From IMG/VR virus record IMGVR_UViG_3300023179_000046, positions 1-64,000 of that record: 64,000 bases of DNA; one strand, written 5' to 3'. Source of the DNA: a virus. This document shows, piece by piece, positions 18,401 to 30,300 of the stretch (positions are counted from its first letter, which is position 1; every line of letters begins with the position of its first letter). The notes beneath the pieces are model-generated. The model did no database searches. It was not told where the DNA came from and saw nothing but the letters and a program-made list of their open reading frames with translations. The translations under genes were made by a program, and so were the position numbers.

Positions 18401-20281
18401 CGGCAAAACGTTTATCAAAACACCCGAATCGCTAAGGGCGGGAGGGTAGTTTAAGGAAGGCTTTGTCGTAGACCAAACAGCCCCATCATAATATAAGGTG
18501 AGTATTCCCGAAGCATTAAAATCACCTGCCCCGTAGGGAATTGTAACAGTGCTACCATCACCAATTAGCAATTTAACATTACCCGTTGACAGCCTAATGT
18601 CCGTTAAACAATTAGAGCCTTTAATAACAATTTTATTGATAGACATATAGTTATTGTATTGAGCGCGTATGGATATTTTTTGACCGCTATTGCCATCTTT
18701 AGGGTCAGTCAAAACATCTAACTTGTCGCTTACATAATATTTCAAATTAGTGTCAGTTAGAGAATTATACATTTGCTTGTATGGACGCAAAGAATTATAC
18801 AGAGCATCTGGACTAAAAACCATTAAGGACGATGGCTTCGCAAAGGTTGCACCGGATAGGCCAAGTTTATGTTTATTAATTAATTTATCATCACTCTGTA
18901 AGTAAGGGTTTAGTAATGCCTCTCCCGGCCTAAACCCCTCAAAGCAAGATTCTACTGGATAATACGGTGAAGTATAGAATTCCCAACTAGTTATTTTAAA
19001 TATTTGTGGGCGGTATAAAACCATTCTAGAACCAGCATTTTGAGAAACGACATTAAAGTTAAACCTAATAGTGTTAAATGCTTCTGTGGAACCAAAAAGA
19101 ATTTCTATCTTTTTAAAACCAATGCTGTCCAATTCAACTGAACCTTTATTGTATGTAGGTTCAGAATTTGGGGTTTCATAGACCTTTAAAAAACTTCTAG
19201 TTGTTTCAAGATAGGTTCCACTTGTTTGTAATGTAACCTCAGGAATAAGGGTACTATTGGTTGTTTTAATTACCGGCGCTAAACGCTTTAATGGAGTTGA
19301 TAATTTATCTCTATAAGTAATGGCGTATGTATTTGTTTTACCCCCGCGCGTGCGTTCTCCCGGCGCCTGTGGTAGGCGAATGGTGCCAGTCGAAGAAACA
19401 ACAGAAGCAGTAACAATCAAATTGACTGTATCAATCGCAGTAACCACCCACGTTGATCTTACGCTTTGCCCACCGCCTCTTTTCCCAGAGGGATTGTTTA
19501 AAACAAATTTCTGTCCAAGAAAGAAATCAGAAACATCGTCATAATAAAAAGTACCGATAGATCCAGTTAGGGATGCATCATTAACTAACTTTGGATTAAA
19601 TTTAACAGTAGTTACATAGGAAAGGTTACCGGGCGAAGTGCCTCTAAGAACATGATAAGAACCAGCCGCATACTTTTTGTTGCCAACGTAATCAATGCCT
19701 ACATCAATATAACCATTACCAGTTCTTTGAACTTGAACTGATTGAACATCTGCAAGATAGGGGTCGGGTGGTGCGACCTGTCCATCCGGCCCCACCGGAG
19801 CCAAACGATAGTAGTAGGTGACAGGTGAACCGGACGTATACGGGGTTTCTGGAGTTAAAATAATTTGATTTCTAGGAATGGCATTAAGTTGGGTGTAATT
19901 TGTTACATCACCAGATTTGACATAGAAAACTGCCTTGTAGTATGAATTTTTAGCAGGAGTTACATTGATAGCGTCGGATGCATACTCAGCATAGGTGTTT
20001 TTCCCATAAAAATATACGGTTTTATCATCGGGGTTAGTATCGCATGAGATACCTAAATTGTTGTAGTCATTAGAAATTGACTGCCCGCCACTGTCAACAA
20101 TATTCCATCCACTTTTATCTGACAATATGCTTGCCGCAGCCAGCGGCGCGGCAGAAGAAGTATTAACCACATAGGGCTTCTCTATTAAATTGTAATTCCA
20201 TTCAATATGAACAACGGGGTTGATGTTAATAGAGTTAGCAGAGGCAAATTCGGTTTCAGCATTTCCACCTATTTTAAGCAA
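15416..20281 (-). CDS. large tail-tip/hub protein (Tal/gpJ-like)
   Basis: 1621 residues, directly after the Dit-like gene, the standard place for the siphovirus tail hub. Residues about 780-1000 (AYIDEYGILRFIDL and following) resemble the hub domain shared by Tal, T4 gp27 and similar proteins. Residues about 1170-1310 form a LamG/concanavalin-like sandwich (FDGKPHRLTVIF, YCTVYVDDRRYGTFIVDG). The last 100 residues (WVQTERDAEILLDRIA, then PLVQLGDFCQLVY) are typical of minor tail proteins. Starts with TTG at 20281, six bases after GGAG. Likely contacts the host surface and opens the tail. Confidence 0.72.
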   Translation of the reverse strand: MLKIGGNAETEFASANSININPVVHIEWNYNLIEKPYVVNTSSAAPLAAASILSDKSGWNIVDSGGQSISNDYNNLGISCDTNPDDKTVYFYGKNTYAEYASDAINVTPAKNSYYKAVFYVKSGDVTNYTQLNAIPRNQIILTPETPYTSGSPVTYYYRLAPVGPDGQVAPPDPYLADVQSVQVQRTGNGYIDVGIDYVGNKKYAAGSYHVLRGTSPGNLSYVTTVKFNPKLVNDASLTGSIGTFYYDDVSDFFLGQKFVLNNPSGKRGGGQSVRSTWVVTAIDTVNLIVTASVVSSTGTIRLPQAPGERTRGGKTNTYAITYRDKLSTPLKRLAPVIKTTNSTLIPEVTLQTSGTYLETTRSFLKVYETPNSEPTYNKGSVELDSIGFKKIEILFGSTEAFNTIRFNFNVVSQNAGSRMVLYRPQIFKITSWEFYTSPYYPVESCFEGFRPGEALLNPYLQSDDKLINKHKLGLSGATFAKPSSLMVFSPDALYNSLRPYKQMYNSLTDTNLKYYVSDKLDVLTDPKDGNSGQKISIRAQYNNYMSINKIVIKGSNCLTDIRLSTGNVKLLIGDGSTVTIPYGAGDFNASGILTLYYDGAVWSTTKPSLNYPPALSDSGVLINVLPEVTGIIFNMNTLSWSNKTLIESGDYDSNRRAHIFEISPRLEIDVSGLTKSVNVNKQLDNGNSAGFPLGISNANSADITLSNIPVTLNSFPHTIFDHYSDSSTFAGMLKKNCKFTVCLVSGLNSFYEYIPFFTMYSEEWNVSGFEVSINLFDASKTILMSKQAPDYFGEFESMFETITTILDVSGFSDYDYDGLRVLLKNRATKTTHFWCDKSKQSLFEALQGYLAAHQISAYIDEYGILRFIDLEKIVKDYYDETLSPDFAVTDKELTLLNSEGQEIRYIANIMNDSYSENVTPQVGKVSVSYQIPTINYSGDKSDSFLTGTQSAAEVGVWSSKTTTGLARTTADVSVKYNAESMFISPSKFLDPNKGLDSQKGTFFLQGELVSYEGLSYKFTPIQNNVVLTVRSKLPYPNKSLAFNAIIRSGSDLTEITQDLMNQDPSITTVKYDFTGKIHGLARGQRFTSVRNHKMFDETGRDSLNGYENPAGNFREQWIDSAGNFQNSLIVGGKSIKPNILFHKNIATFTVGNQTRPIVLYPIASTDSGEKTVPTSASNFNTFSTVFRAPDPKFNKQVALGIFVDTNYGPLLFRLLNAGKTTKLLRKLNTSNTIKLSSIDQKGNPVSTKATGFYTKNVFDGKPHRLTVIFHNENNRNTVNIPGGALSYCTVYVDDRRYGTFIVDGARNIKLQAKWGCWAGNNSTALNFPKGTTTAKQQLESLKSAAKVDFYELYGVNWFEGNGVEIDNRRVKHHWESSEFLRKIMNKDPEAEPKYYFWGPLYLTGAQFIENESFNTNPISIKTVRSEYGGYNPHYTAGTRSKLRVARSDSIGFSRINASPFRFSQAAVNRDNGAIFLSVTDGKIGDGVIFPYTVRAFYSKLSDAKQLERVVDAANLSQSINIESPWVQTERDAEILLDRIALFASSFNSEVNVSIYGNPLVQLGDFCQLVYSLKKIGYDPNSPTGGLDENVKTFLVKGISHDFSNGLKTQLTLKPMFQLPQ

Positions 20282-21358
20282 CTAAATCTCCACAAACTGA
20301 ATACTCATATCAACATAATCTGTTGTATAAAATCTTTTATTTATAGTATAGGTAAAATCTTTCATAAAAACTTTCATCACATCACTAGATACTGCTGGAC
20401 CAACAACGGCGGGGGACAAAGAGGTTAAATTCTTATAAAAGGCAGAGGGCGAACTAATTATATAGCCATTGCCAGTATATCCAATTGACTGAGTGGCATC
20501 AGGATAAGAACCTATATTCTGTGCTACGAATAAATTATTGTTAATAATGCTAGTTACTGTCCAGTTACCATTAATATTTGAATACCCGCCCTCCACGCTT
20601 TTAGTATTAGAAATACCAACCACCATGCCTGTTTGAATAAAATCAGTATTATCAATATTAAACGTACAGTACCCACTAGAAGTATTGTAAGAGTTAAGAT
20701 GAAACCTTGCGGGAGAATTACCACTCATATTAAAGTTAAAATATAGTTGTAAATAATTAGCCGACGCACCTTTGCCCTGTAATTTCCATACGCCATTAAA
20801 CATTTGATCTACACCATTAACATAAATATATGGAGAGTTTGCGACAGTAATTTCATTTCTTGCCGTTGTCACAATTGTTGCAGTAGACACACCCGCCGAA
20901 GCAGCAGTCATAGCAACCCTATCAATAATATAGGGAACAGCCGAAGCACTCGTTACATTATTAAAATTTAAATAACTGTCATTAGTACCATCAGCATTAT
21001 TCCAGTTCCAATTCTCAGAAGCATAAGATAACTTAATCCAAATAGGTTTATTGTAGTTTTGTTCATAGAAGGACTTTAGCCATGCCGCCCCCAAATTACC
21101 ATCTGATGTATAAAGTTTGCCGCCAGCGGCGGGAACCATATTCCAGTTAACAGAAATATTCTTCTTATTGGCAGTAACATACTTCCTTAAAGTACCATCA
21201 GCCATCCTAGAGGCATCCTCAACAGTCTCATAAGTAATCTGTAAAGGATCACGATTATGGTCAGTCAAAGTAAACGGGGTCAACAAATCATTAGGAGCAT
21301 TAGTATTAGGAATGTTAGGGTCAACAGTAAAAATCTGCAACATTGGAGTTAGAATCAT
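20282..21358 (-). CDS. distal tail protein (Dit-like)
   Basis: 358 residues between the tape measure and the tail hub, where siphoviruses encode Dit. It begins with a beta-rich ring-type domain (PFTLTDHNRDPLQITYETVE) and has an inserted carbohydrate-binding-like region (about residues 120-300). It ends with a strand set characteristic of such proteins (TINKRFYTTDYVDMSIQFVEI). The ATG at 21358 overlaps the tape measure stop (TAATG). Assignment is mainly from position. Confidence 0.6.
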   Translation of the reverse strand: MILTPMLQIFTVDPNIPNTNAPNDLLTPFTLTDHNRDPLQITYETVEDASRMADGTLRKYVTANKKNISVNWNMVPAAGGKLYTSDGNLGAAWLKSFYEQNYNKPIWIKLSYASENWNWNNADGTNDSYLNFNNVTSASAVPYIIDRVAMTAASAGVSTATIVTTARNEITVANSPYIYVNGVDQMFNGVWKLQGKGASANYLQLYFNFNMSGNSPARFHLNSYNTSSGYCTFNIDNTDFIQTGMVVGISNTKSVEGGYSNINGNWTVTSIINNNLFVAQNIGSYPDATQSIGYTGNGYIISSPSAFYKNLTSLSPAVVGPAVSSDVMKVFMKDFTYTINKRFYTTDYVDMSIQFVEI

Positions 21359-24300
21359 TAACCTAATCTCCTATTAGTCCCCATAGCACTATCCCGCCTC
21401 TTAATAGTTCTCAATACTTTATCTGCAATCTCATCAGCGGAAGCATTACTGCCTGCAACGTTGACATTTATATTATACTCCACATTACTAGTATTACTAA
21501 TATTGGCATCACGAAGTTTAGCGTTCTGACGATTAAGCATTTCCTCTGACCTCTTTAAATCAGAACGATCAGCAAAACCTACATTAGAATTAAGTTGGTC
21601 AAAGAAGGCTGAACCATATTTTTTAACCGCCCCGGCACGCATAACATACTCGCCATTAGACAGCCGAGCCTTGACTCTATCATCGCTACCACCACCGGGG
21701 CCGGAAACTAAACCACCATCAGCAAAACGGAAAGCAGCATTAAGGTTACCGCCAGTCACCTTCATGTTTGAATAATCAAACCCGTCCCAGTCATCATCGT
21801 ATACTTGCTTAAGAGTAGGTATAGATGCAGCAGTACCAACAGAAGCCCCGCCGCTAGAAGGAGTACCCGCAGCCTTGCCACCGAAAATAGACAAAGGTTT
21901 CCCATTGTTACCAATCCAAGGAACCCGACCGCCAGACTCACGTTGAATCAAATCAGGAATATTCTTCCAAGCAAAGTGCAGGTGGGGGGAGGTCATCGTT
22001 CGGCCCTTTACAGGAGTTTTTTGCACACCACCGCGACCTAAGGATTCACCGGCCCGAACTTTACGCCCTGTCACTACATCAGGATTCATGTGAGCATATC
22101 TAATAGTTCCACCCAAACTATTAACTTCAACCCAACCGGGAAGATAGAACGGATCACCCGGCGCTCTACCAACCCTAGAAACTGTACCAGAAACTAATGA
22201 TCTAAAATCTTCGCCAAGAGGGGCATGAATGTCATTGACACCCCCATTGGAGGCTCCCCACCATCCTTCTGCGTGCCGACCACCACGATTATAGTACCGC
22301 CCATTTGTTACAGTGGTGGCTCTTACAGGAGGGGACCAATTATTACTGCTAGGAACATCATTGGCGGGGCCACCAACAAAACCGCCGGAAGCAAATCTAT
22401 TTTTATTAATTGCATCTAGCATTCCCCTTCCATAAGACTTAACTGAATCTGCCTTAATCACATATTCACCATTAGATAGACGAGCGGGAATATCATCAGA
22501 AGTACCTGTTCCCGGCCCTGAAATATATCCACCCTCAGCAAATGGTAGGGTCCGGCCTCCACCGTTTGGCGCTGGCGTTGGTTTTGGTCTATCTGCTCCC
22601 GGCTTCAAATTCCAAATAAGTTTACCGTCTGAATCAATAGTTACAGATATGTCTGGAAATTTCATATCCGTAATGGTGCCATTTGAATTAATAAAAATTG
22701 TATTTGCAGGGTCGGCTGTGTAGTCAGCCCAAGTTTTTTGAACTGCTTTAATTTGTGCAGTAGCCACGGCCTCTGCCTTGGGGGGAAGTTTCTTAACTGC
22801 CTCCTCTAACGCTTTAGCCGCCGTATCAATTTTATCCGTATTGCCAGTCATTAGGGCTTCTAGATATTTGGTTTGTGCGGTCTGAACCGCAGTCGAAGTT
22901 TTTTGAGCATTAGTAGCAGCATTCTCTAACTGTGTTTGAAGGACGCCCATTCTTTTCTGAGCAGCCGCATTTGACTTTGTTAAAGTCTTTGACTCAGCCT
23001 CAAAAGCCTTATCCCTAATGCCAGCCAACTTATTGATAGTGTCAACTCTCTCATTAAGTTTAGTTATTTCTTCCTGAGTAGAATCAAGTTTAGCCTGATC
23101 CTTTTCATCTGCCGCCTGCTTCTTCTTTAACTCTGCTTGCTTATCCAACTCAGCATTATAGGCACTCTGAGCAAGGGCGGCACCCAAAAGGTCACCATCA
23201 TTACGAGCCTTATTAATATTAAGCATTAAGCCTTCAAGAGTTAAATCTTGTTGGCGTTCCTGATCCTTCTTATCAAATAGTTTTTGGCGGGCATTCATTT
23301 CCTTCCGAATAGTATCCATATACTTATTCTTAGCCTTAATAGTGTCCTGAATGCCCTCTACTTCTTTATCATCTTTTTCCTTAAGCCTGTCCCTTTCCTC
23401 ATTAATCTGTTCCAAGCGGGCATTATTTGAATCAATACCGGCTTGCTCGTTTTTAAGGCTCCTAGAATATCCAGCAGAAGTTTCAGCGTAGATAGCATTA
23501 GAAGAAGTAACTTGTCCAAAGTCAGCCTTCTGCCCTGCCTCGCCACGGCGACCGCCCCTACTGTAATCTTCCTTACCATTAAAAATACCTTGAGTTTTGC
23601 CAAACATTGCATTTTCATTATCAACTGCTGTCCTGAAAGCGGAATCTTCAACATATGCTTTAGAAAAATTGACCCGCGCGGCCTCTGTCTGAAAGACAAT
23701 TCCAGCACCAGAAAAAGCATTTTGTACCGCGCCTAAAGACTGAACAAACAATTTGGCGCGGGCATTAGAATCTTCAAATGACGTAGCCACTGTTTGCATT
23801 TCAGTGGACATACCCTGAGTCATTCCTTTAACTAATAATGATATGCCTTGCGGGTCGTTGCCTGCTGCCGCAAAGGAGGCCTCTACTGCTCCCTTAAATT
23901 GCTCAGGGCCAGCCAATAGGGCATTTTGCAGATTAGCAACAATAGTTTTATTTGCTACGTCATACGCATTAACATATTTCTGTATTCCCGGTGCATAGTT
24001 TTTTAGATTATCAAGACTACCATTAATTTCTTTCATAAATGCTGCCCACTTGTCGTTGACCCCATTAATGTCATCCTCAGTAGTAATACCGGCTATTTTT
24101 GCAGCATTGGAAATATTATTGTCACTATTATTGACTAAATCGGCCCCTGTACGATTGCTTCCCATTGCATCCGTGATCTTGGCTATATTGTCGCTCTTAG
24201 TAAAATCACTTACATTAAAATCTTTTAAAAACTGAAATCTTTTTAATGTTGCATCTGAAAATGCAGTTTCATTTACAAATTCCGACAAGGGACGACGACC

Positions 24301-27300
24301 AGTGGGAGACATACTATTCTGCGGTTCCTCAATACCAAGTTTATTGCCTTGTGAATTATATGCAGCAGTAGCCTTTTGTATAGCATAATCGTAATCTTCT
24401 TTAGCATACGCAATAGTTCGCTCTAGTTCACCCTTCTGACCAAACATACCATTAACAATGCCAGAAGTTGCTTCACTCTGACTACCCTTTTGTATGGCCT
24501 GCTTTAAAAATTCATCTATTTTAGATTGGTCCCCATTAGTTATTAATTCAAGTATTTTTTCTTGAGTTACGCCTATCCCCTTTAACTTATCCCAATCCTC
24601 TACGCTAATTTGTTTAACAAGTGCTGTTTGTGCTGCGGAATTGCCGACAGTTATTGGCTTACCTTCACTCGTTAAATTATTAAATACTTTCTCTCCCGCG
24701 CCTGCGTAATATTGCTTAAATGCTTCGCTAGCAGTATCTTCTGGTTTTGTATTTTTATAATTAGACTCAAAATCCTTTACCATATTTTTTGCAATAGTTT
24801 CAGGAATACTAGCATTTTTAGCCAACGCAAGGACAACTTGGGATGCTTTTTCTAAAGTCCCGCCAGCCATCAAAATATTGTCATATTGAACTTTTAGATT
24901 ACCCTTTTGTTGTTCTGGCGTACCACCCTTAAGACTTTCAATTAAATTTTTGGTAGCATCAGTTCCATTAGCAAAGGCCTGAGCAAGATTATCAACTGCC
25001 GTTCTAAATTTATCAGTAACACCACCCATACCAGAAAATATTGATTTTGTTTTACTGAAAGAAAGACCAACCGTATTTAAAACATCCTGTGATCCAGTCA
25101 TTGTAGCGATATATTTTTTAGAAGCAGCAATACTACTATTAATAGCATTAGCCATTTGTCTTTCTTGTTCTTCCTGCTTTCCCTTAATGCCACCAATAAT
25201 GGCACCGCCAATAAGACCCGCCGCCATGCCATAGGGACCAAACATAGCACCAATTCCAAGGCCAGACATAGCCCCGCCCAAAGCGCCCGACACAGCGGTC
25301 TGACCACCAGCCTTTTCAGCCATATTAGCAGAAGCAACAGACCCTATCCCCGAAGCCCCCATAGCCCCCATAGAAGCCATCATGCCCACGCTACCCATCA
25401 TGCCGCCCATGCCGCCAAAGCCACCCCTTCCCTTACTCATGAGGCCACGTTGCTTGGCTTGTTCCTTTCCTGCTTCACGATCAACTTTATATTTTTCTTT
25501 TGCCGTTTTTAATTGTTCTTTCATTCCTTGAAGGTTTTCTTCATTTGCCTGTATTTGCTCTAGAATATTATCTGACACTTCGGCACCCTGTTCAATCATC
25601 TTTTGAGCAGTAGCCTGTAGAAGTTTTTGTTTCTTTTCCAATAAGGAAACTTCTTCTTTAAGTTGTTCAACAACGGTAGAGCCACCATTGACAAAACCCC
25701 TAACCTGCCCGCCATGACTAAACTTTTTAGCATTAATATTATCAATAAAGCCCTTACCATAGTGACCTACAGCATCAGCATTAATAACATATTCTCCATT
25801 GGAAAGAAGGGCGGGAATTAGATCATCTTTAGGACCGCCCGCCCCTGAAATATAAGAACCATTAGCAAAACCCATAACGCCTTTTGCCCAACCACGCGCA
25901 TCATTCAGGTGGCGTGTAGTTCTAGATGCATCAGACATTTTTGAAAGCAATTGCATGTTTGAGTTATATTGATCTACCCCACCCTCTAAAATTCTATCCA
26001 TAAAAGCAATTGATTCTTTTTCATATCGCCTCTGTGGATCAAACAATGTTGGTGTATTTCCAATCATAAGGTTAGTTGGATTCTCAGAAAGATGCATTAA
26101 AAATTTTTTGAATTCTAATGCTTCGGAATAAGTTGAAAATTGCCCTCTATATTTAAAAACATTGTTTGTTAATGGAAAATTTTTCATAAGTTCAGGATTG
26201 TCTTTTGACAAATGATACATTTGCCTAAGCAATTGATTTAATTCGCCCCGAACTAAAACAGTATTTCCTTCAACATATGGAATTTTTTCTCCATTTTCAT
26301 CGACTCCGTAAATATGTGATCTCTCAAAACCTGAACCTTGCCTACCACTAGCCAAGTTTCTAATTCTCATTCTTGCTTTTATTTCATTATCTTCGTCAAC
26401 TTTGCCCGCGCCCTGTAAATAAGCAAATTGTTGCAATTCATTTCTTGAACCGTCAGCAGCAGAAATTGCTCTATATAGTGCTGAACCTATAGATCGTGAA
26501 AATCTTCCAATGCCGCCGCCAATTCCAAATTTTAATATTCCACCATTTTTAAGGCCAGTAACCATAGCCTCAGAATACAACTTAGACATAAAACCGGGGC
26601 TATCAACAACACCATGACGCCCGTTATCAAAAACGCCAACATTATGATAATATCCTCTTAATACCTGCCAAAGTCGGCCCTCAACACCAATATCTGTTCC
26701 ATCAGATTTTAATAAGTTATAACGCTCGCTAGGGGACATTAATGCGCTTGCATCATTACCCGGCATAAAAAAGTTTTTAGCGTCAGATTTTCCATCAAAC
26801 CATTTCTCATATTTAGCCTTCTTTATTTCAGAAAAAGGAATACCATATTTCTTCTCAAAGTAGGCTTTAGCAAATTCTGCTTCATCTATTGAAATACCGG
26901 ATCTATTAGTATCCAAAGCCACCGGCCCGCTCATTAATCTACTATCATCAATGTCTCTGTCCGCAAATCGGTGACGCATAGCAATATCACGCAAAATTGG
27001 CTGAGCGTCTTGCAAGCCCCTAGGCTCAGCAAGCATACTCATAAAAGTACTCCAACCAGTATTCGGATCATGGTCCCTTGGATTAGCAGACAAACCACTT
27101 CTATTTATATACCTACTACCCAATTTAGAAAGCATTGCAGAATCAATAATAAATTCGTGTTCCTGCCTTGCCCCCGAATAGTTAGCACCCTGAATACCAA
27201 GAATCGCAGACTTAGGAACATCCATTTCAATTAATCTACCAGTAGTATTACTGTAACCATCACCACGCGCAAAATTAGCAGCAACAGAAGGATTAAGAGA

Positions 27301-30300
27301 CATAGAAATATATTTAGCAGAATCTTCCAAAGCACCACTAGAGAAACCATAATTCCCCATAGCATCCTGCCTCTGGTCCGCGCCCGCCCTCACAGCACGA
27401 TAAAGCCTTACGGTGTCACCCGGCATAGAATCTAATAACTCTGCAATAGAAGCCCGACCCTTAGCAATAACTGCTGGATCAAGAGAAGCCAAAGGCCGCT
27501 TGTCGCCCTGCCCCATAACGGCTAAAGAAGCATGAGCCTCCAAAGCATCACGAAGCATTTTTTCTTCTTCTGTATTTTTATAAGAGTGATTCTTTAATGC
27601 ATCCAATAAATCTTGCGTACTAATATTAGTTTTAGCGCCGAGCCGACGAGATTCAAAAAATTTATCTATATCCTTGCCCATATAGGCACTTTTATCTGAC
27701 TTCAAATAAGATTCAATAACATCATCATTAAATCTATCTGAACCGGCAGGCTTAAATATATCCATAAGCGACTTTGGAAATAGTTTACCTGTAGATAGCC
27801 TATTTATAATTCCGGCAATTCCACCAGAAGCAAATTTCTTAGCATTAATGGACTCCATAAAGCCTTTACCGTAATGCCCAACAGCATTAGCGTTAACGAC
27901 ATACTCTCCGTTAGAGAGAAGGGCAGGGATAACATCATCTCTAGGCCCGCCCGGTCCAGTAATATGACCACCCGATGCGAACTTCTTGCCACCGCCCCAC
28001 AGTCGGGCCACGGCAGCATCACGTTGGGCAGCAGCAGCGCGTGACGCAGCAGCAGCAGATTCAGCCTGAGCCGCCCTACGAGCAGCATCATCAGCAGCCT
28101 TAGCGGAACCAGTGGCCCACAAGGTAGACACAAAGGAAGATGGGCGGGCATTAGTCGGGGATACCGAAGCCGCTGCCGCAGCCTGCCTAACACTATTAGA
28201 TGCCTGATTAATTTGTGTAGCCAAAGTTTGAGAGGTTGACTTAATAGTATTAGCAAATTCAGCGAACGCCCGAACCGTTAAATCAATTCCACTAGTTGCA
28301 ACAGTAGCAGTATGAATAAGTCCCGGCGTCTGATTACGCATACCTTGACGCACAGCATCGGCCTGCTTTTGTCCAGCCTGACCAGAAGCAATACTTAAAT
28401 CTTTCTGCATACTTGCACTAAGAGAACTAAAAACGGAAGTGTAGGCTGTAGACAATGACTGTGCAAATGCTGTGGTAACTGCCCGCAAATCTTTAGCGGT
28501 TACACCTGAACCACCAGAAGCAACAATGGCCTGCTCGGTACTCTTGAATGCATCATTATACATAACGGCAACATCTCTAATGGCCTCCTTTCGCATTTTT
28601 TCCCAATTGTCTACTCCTAAAGATGAAGCAAACCAAGCCTGAACCTGCTCAGGGGATCTGCCAGCAGCAGCGATCTTAGCAAATTTTTTACCAATCTCAG
28701 GGTCAGCCTTTTCTAATTCTTTTAAAGCCCGCAGCGTTGCTAGTTGTTCGCCAGAGAATCTACTTGCGTTAATGACACCTAATTCTGGCGCAGCCGCCTT
28801 AATGTTGGCCTCGGTTGGCTTAATCTTTAAGTCATCTAAAACTTCTGAAATAATTTTTGAAGTCATCATGTGTGGAGGAATCAAAGGTAGTGCTTGATCT
28901 TGATTCCTTTGATTAATGATATCCCCCATGCCGCCTTGTCGGGTCCAAGTGCCGGGGACAATAGCCATAGACCCAAACATTTGTTGAGTCATTTCGTTAG
29001 GGACCATATGGGAGAATACTGTCCCTGAGCCATTCTTAGGGTCGCCTAATGCGTATCTACCAGATTGAGCCTTTTCTTGATTAAAGTAAATCTGAGACGG
29101 CCTAAGGCCTTCTTTAATAACATCAGCAACATCTGCCGGTCTACCAGTAAAAATTAATGGAGCGCCCCCTGAGCCTCCACCAGAGGGGCGAGGGCCACCG
29201 GGGATGAGTAAGCCTCCAGCGGGACCACCGGGGCCGGGAGGTTTAGGTCCAGCGCCAGCATTGATTGCTGCAATTCTATCAACCTGTGCCGCGTAGTCTT
29301 GAAGGGCACGGGTAAATGCAGACATAATTTTTTGTTGTTGATTCATCTGACGTGAAACGTTATTGTTTAATTTTTCTGTTGCTAACTGAGCCTTATCAAT
29401 TTCTTCAAAATAGTTGCTAAGGTTTTTAAGGCCAGCGGTAAAGGAGGTAAAGGGATCTTTAAACCCGCCCCCCGCCGAAAAACCCTGCTTAAACATTCTC
29501 ATGGTGTTTTGCATCTTAAACATTTGTCCCATAAGGTTAGTTAAAAGACCCGCAAACATGAGGACGGGGCCGAAGATAGCCGCACCACCCAAAAGCCCAC
29601 CAATAATATATTTCAGCGGACCTAGTTTTTGGAATACGTTAATAATAGAAGTAACAGTATCTAAAGTTTTAGAAGCAAGGTCAAGGAATACTTGACCAAT
29701 GGGGAGAAGTGCGGTTTTAAAACTTTCTAGGGCACGATTAAATTTACCAGAACTAGACTGTTGTAGAATTTCTGTTTGCTGCTGTGCTACATCGTTTAAC
29801 TGCTTTTGGCTCAACGTCATCATATTCATGACTTTGGCTGACTGTGTACCCTTAGCGTTAAAGTTATCTAGAAGGGCCGTAATACGAGCAGCCTGATATT
29901 TACCAAAGAGTTCTGAAATGGCCTGTGAGCGTTGGACTCCAGAAAGTTTACCTAACTCAACCTGTAATTGTTGAACCATGCCAACAACATTACCCTCATT
30001 AGCCTTAACTAAACCTTTAATGTCTATACCAAATTGTGAAAGTCTTTCCGACGCAGCCTTAGTTGGGCTAACTAATCTCTGCATAGAGTTCTTTAAAGCG
30101 TTAGCACCCTCAGTTGCGGGAACACCGCCCTCTTTCATAGCAACAATAAATGCAACAGTGTCCTTGTACGACCCGCCCAAGTTTCTAATAATTGGACCCA
30201 CGCGCGGGATGGCCTCAATTAAGTCTTTCATCGTTGTAGAGGTAGCAGCCTGTGCTGCTGAGAAGAAGTTCATAGCCTCAGCAGTCTGCTCAGTGCTTAG

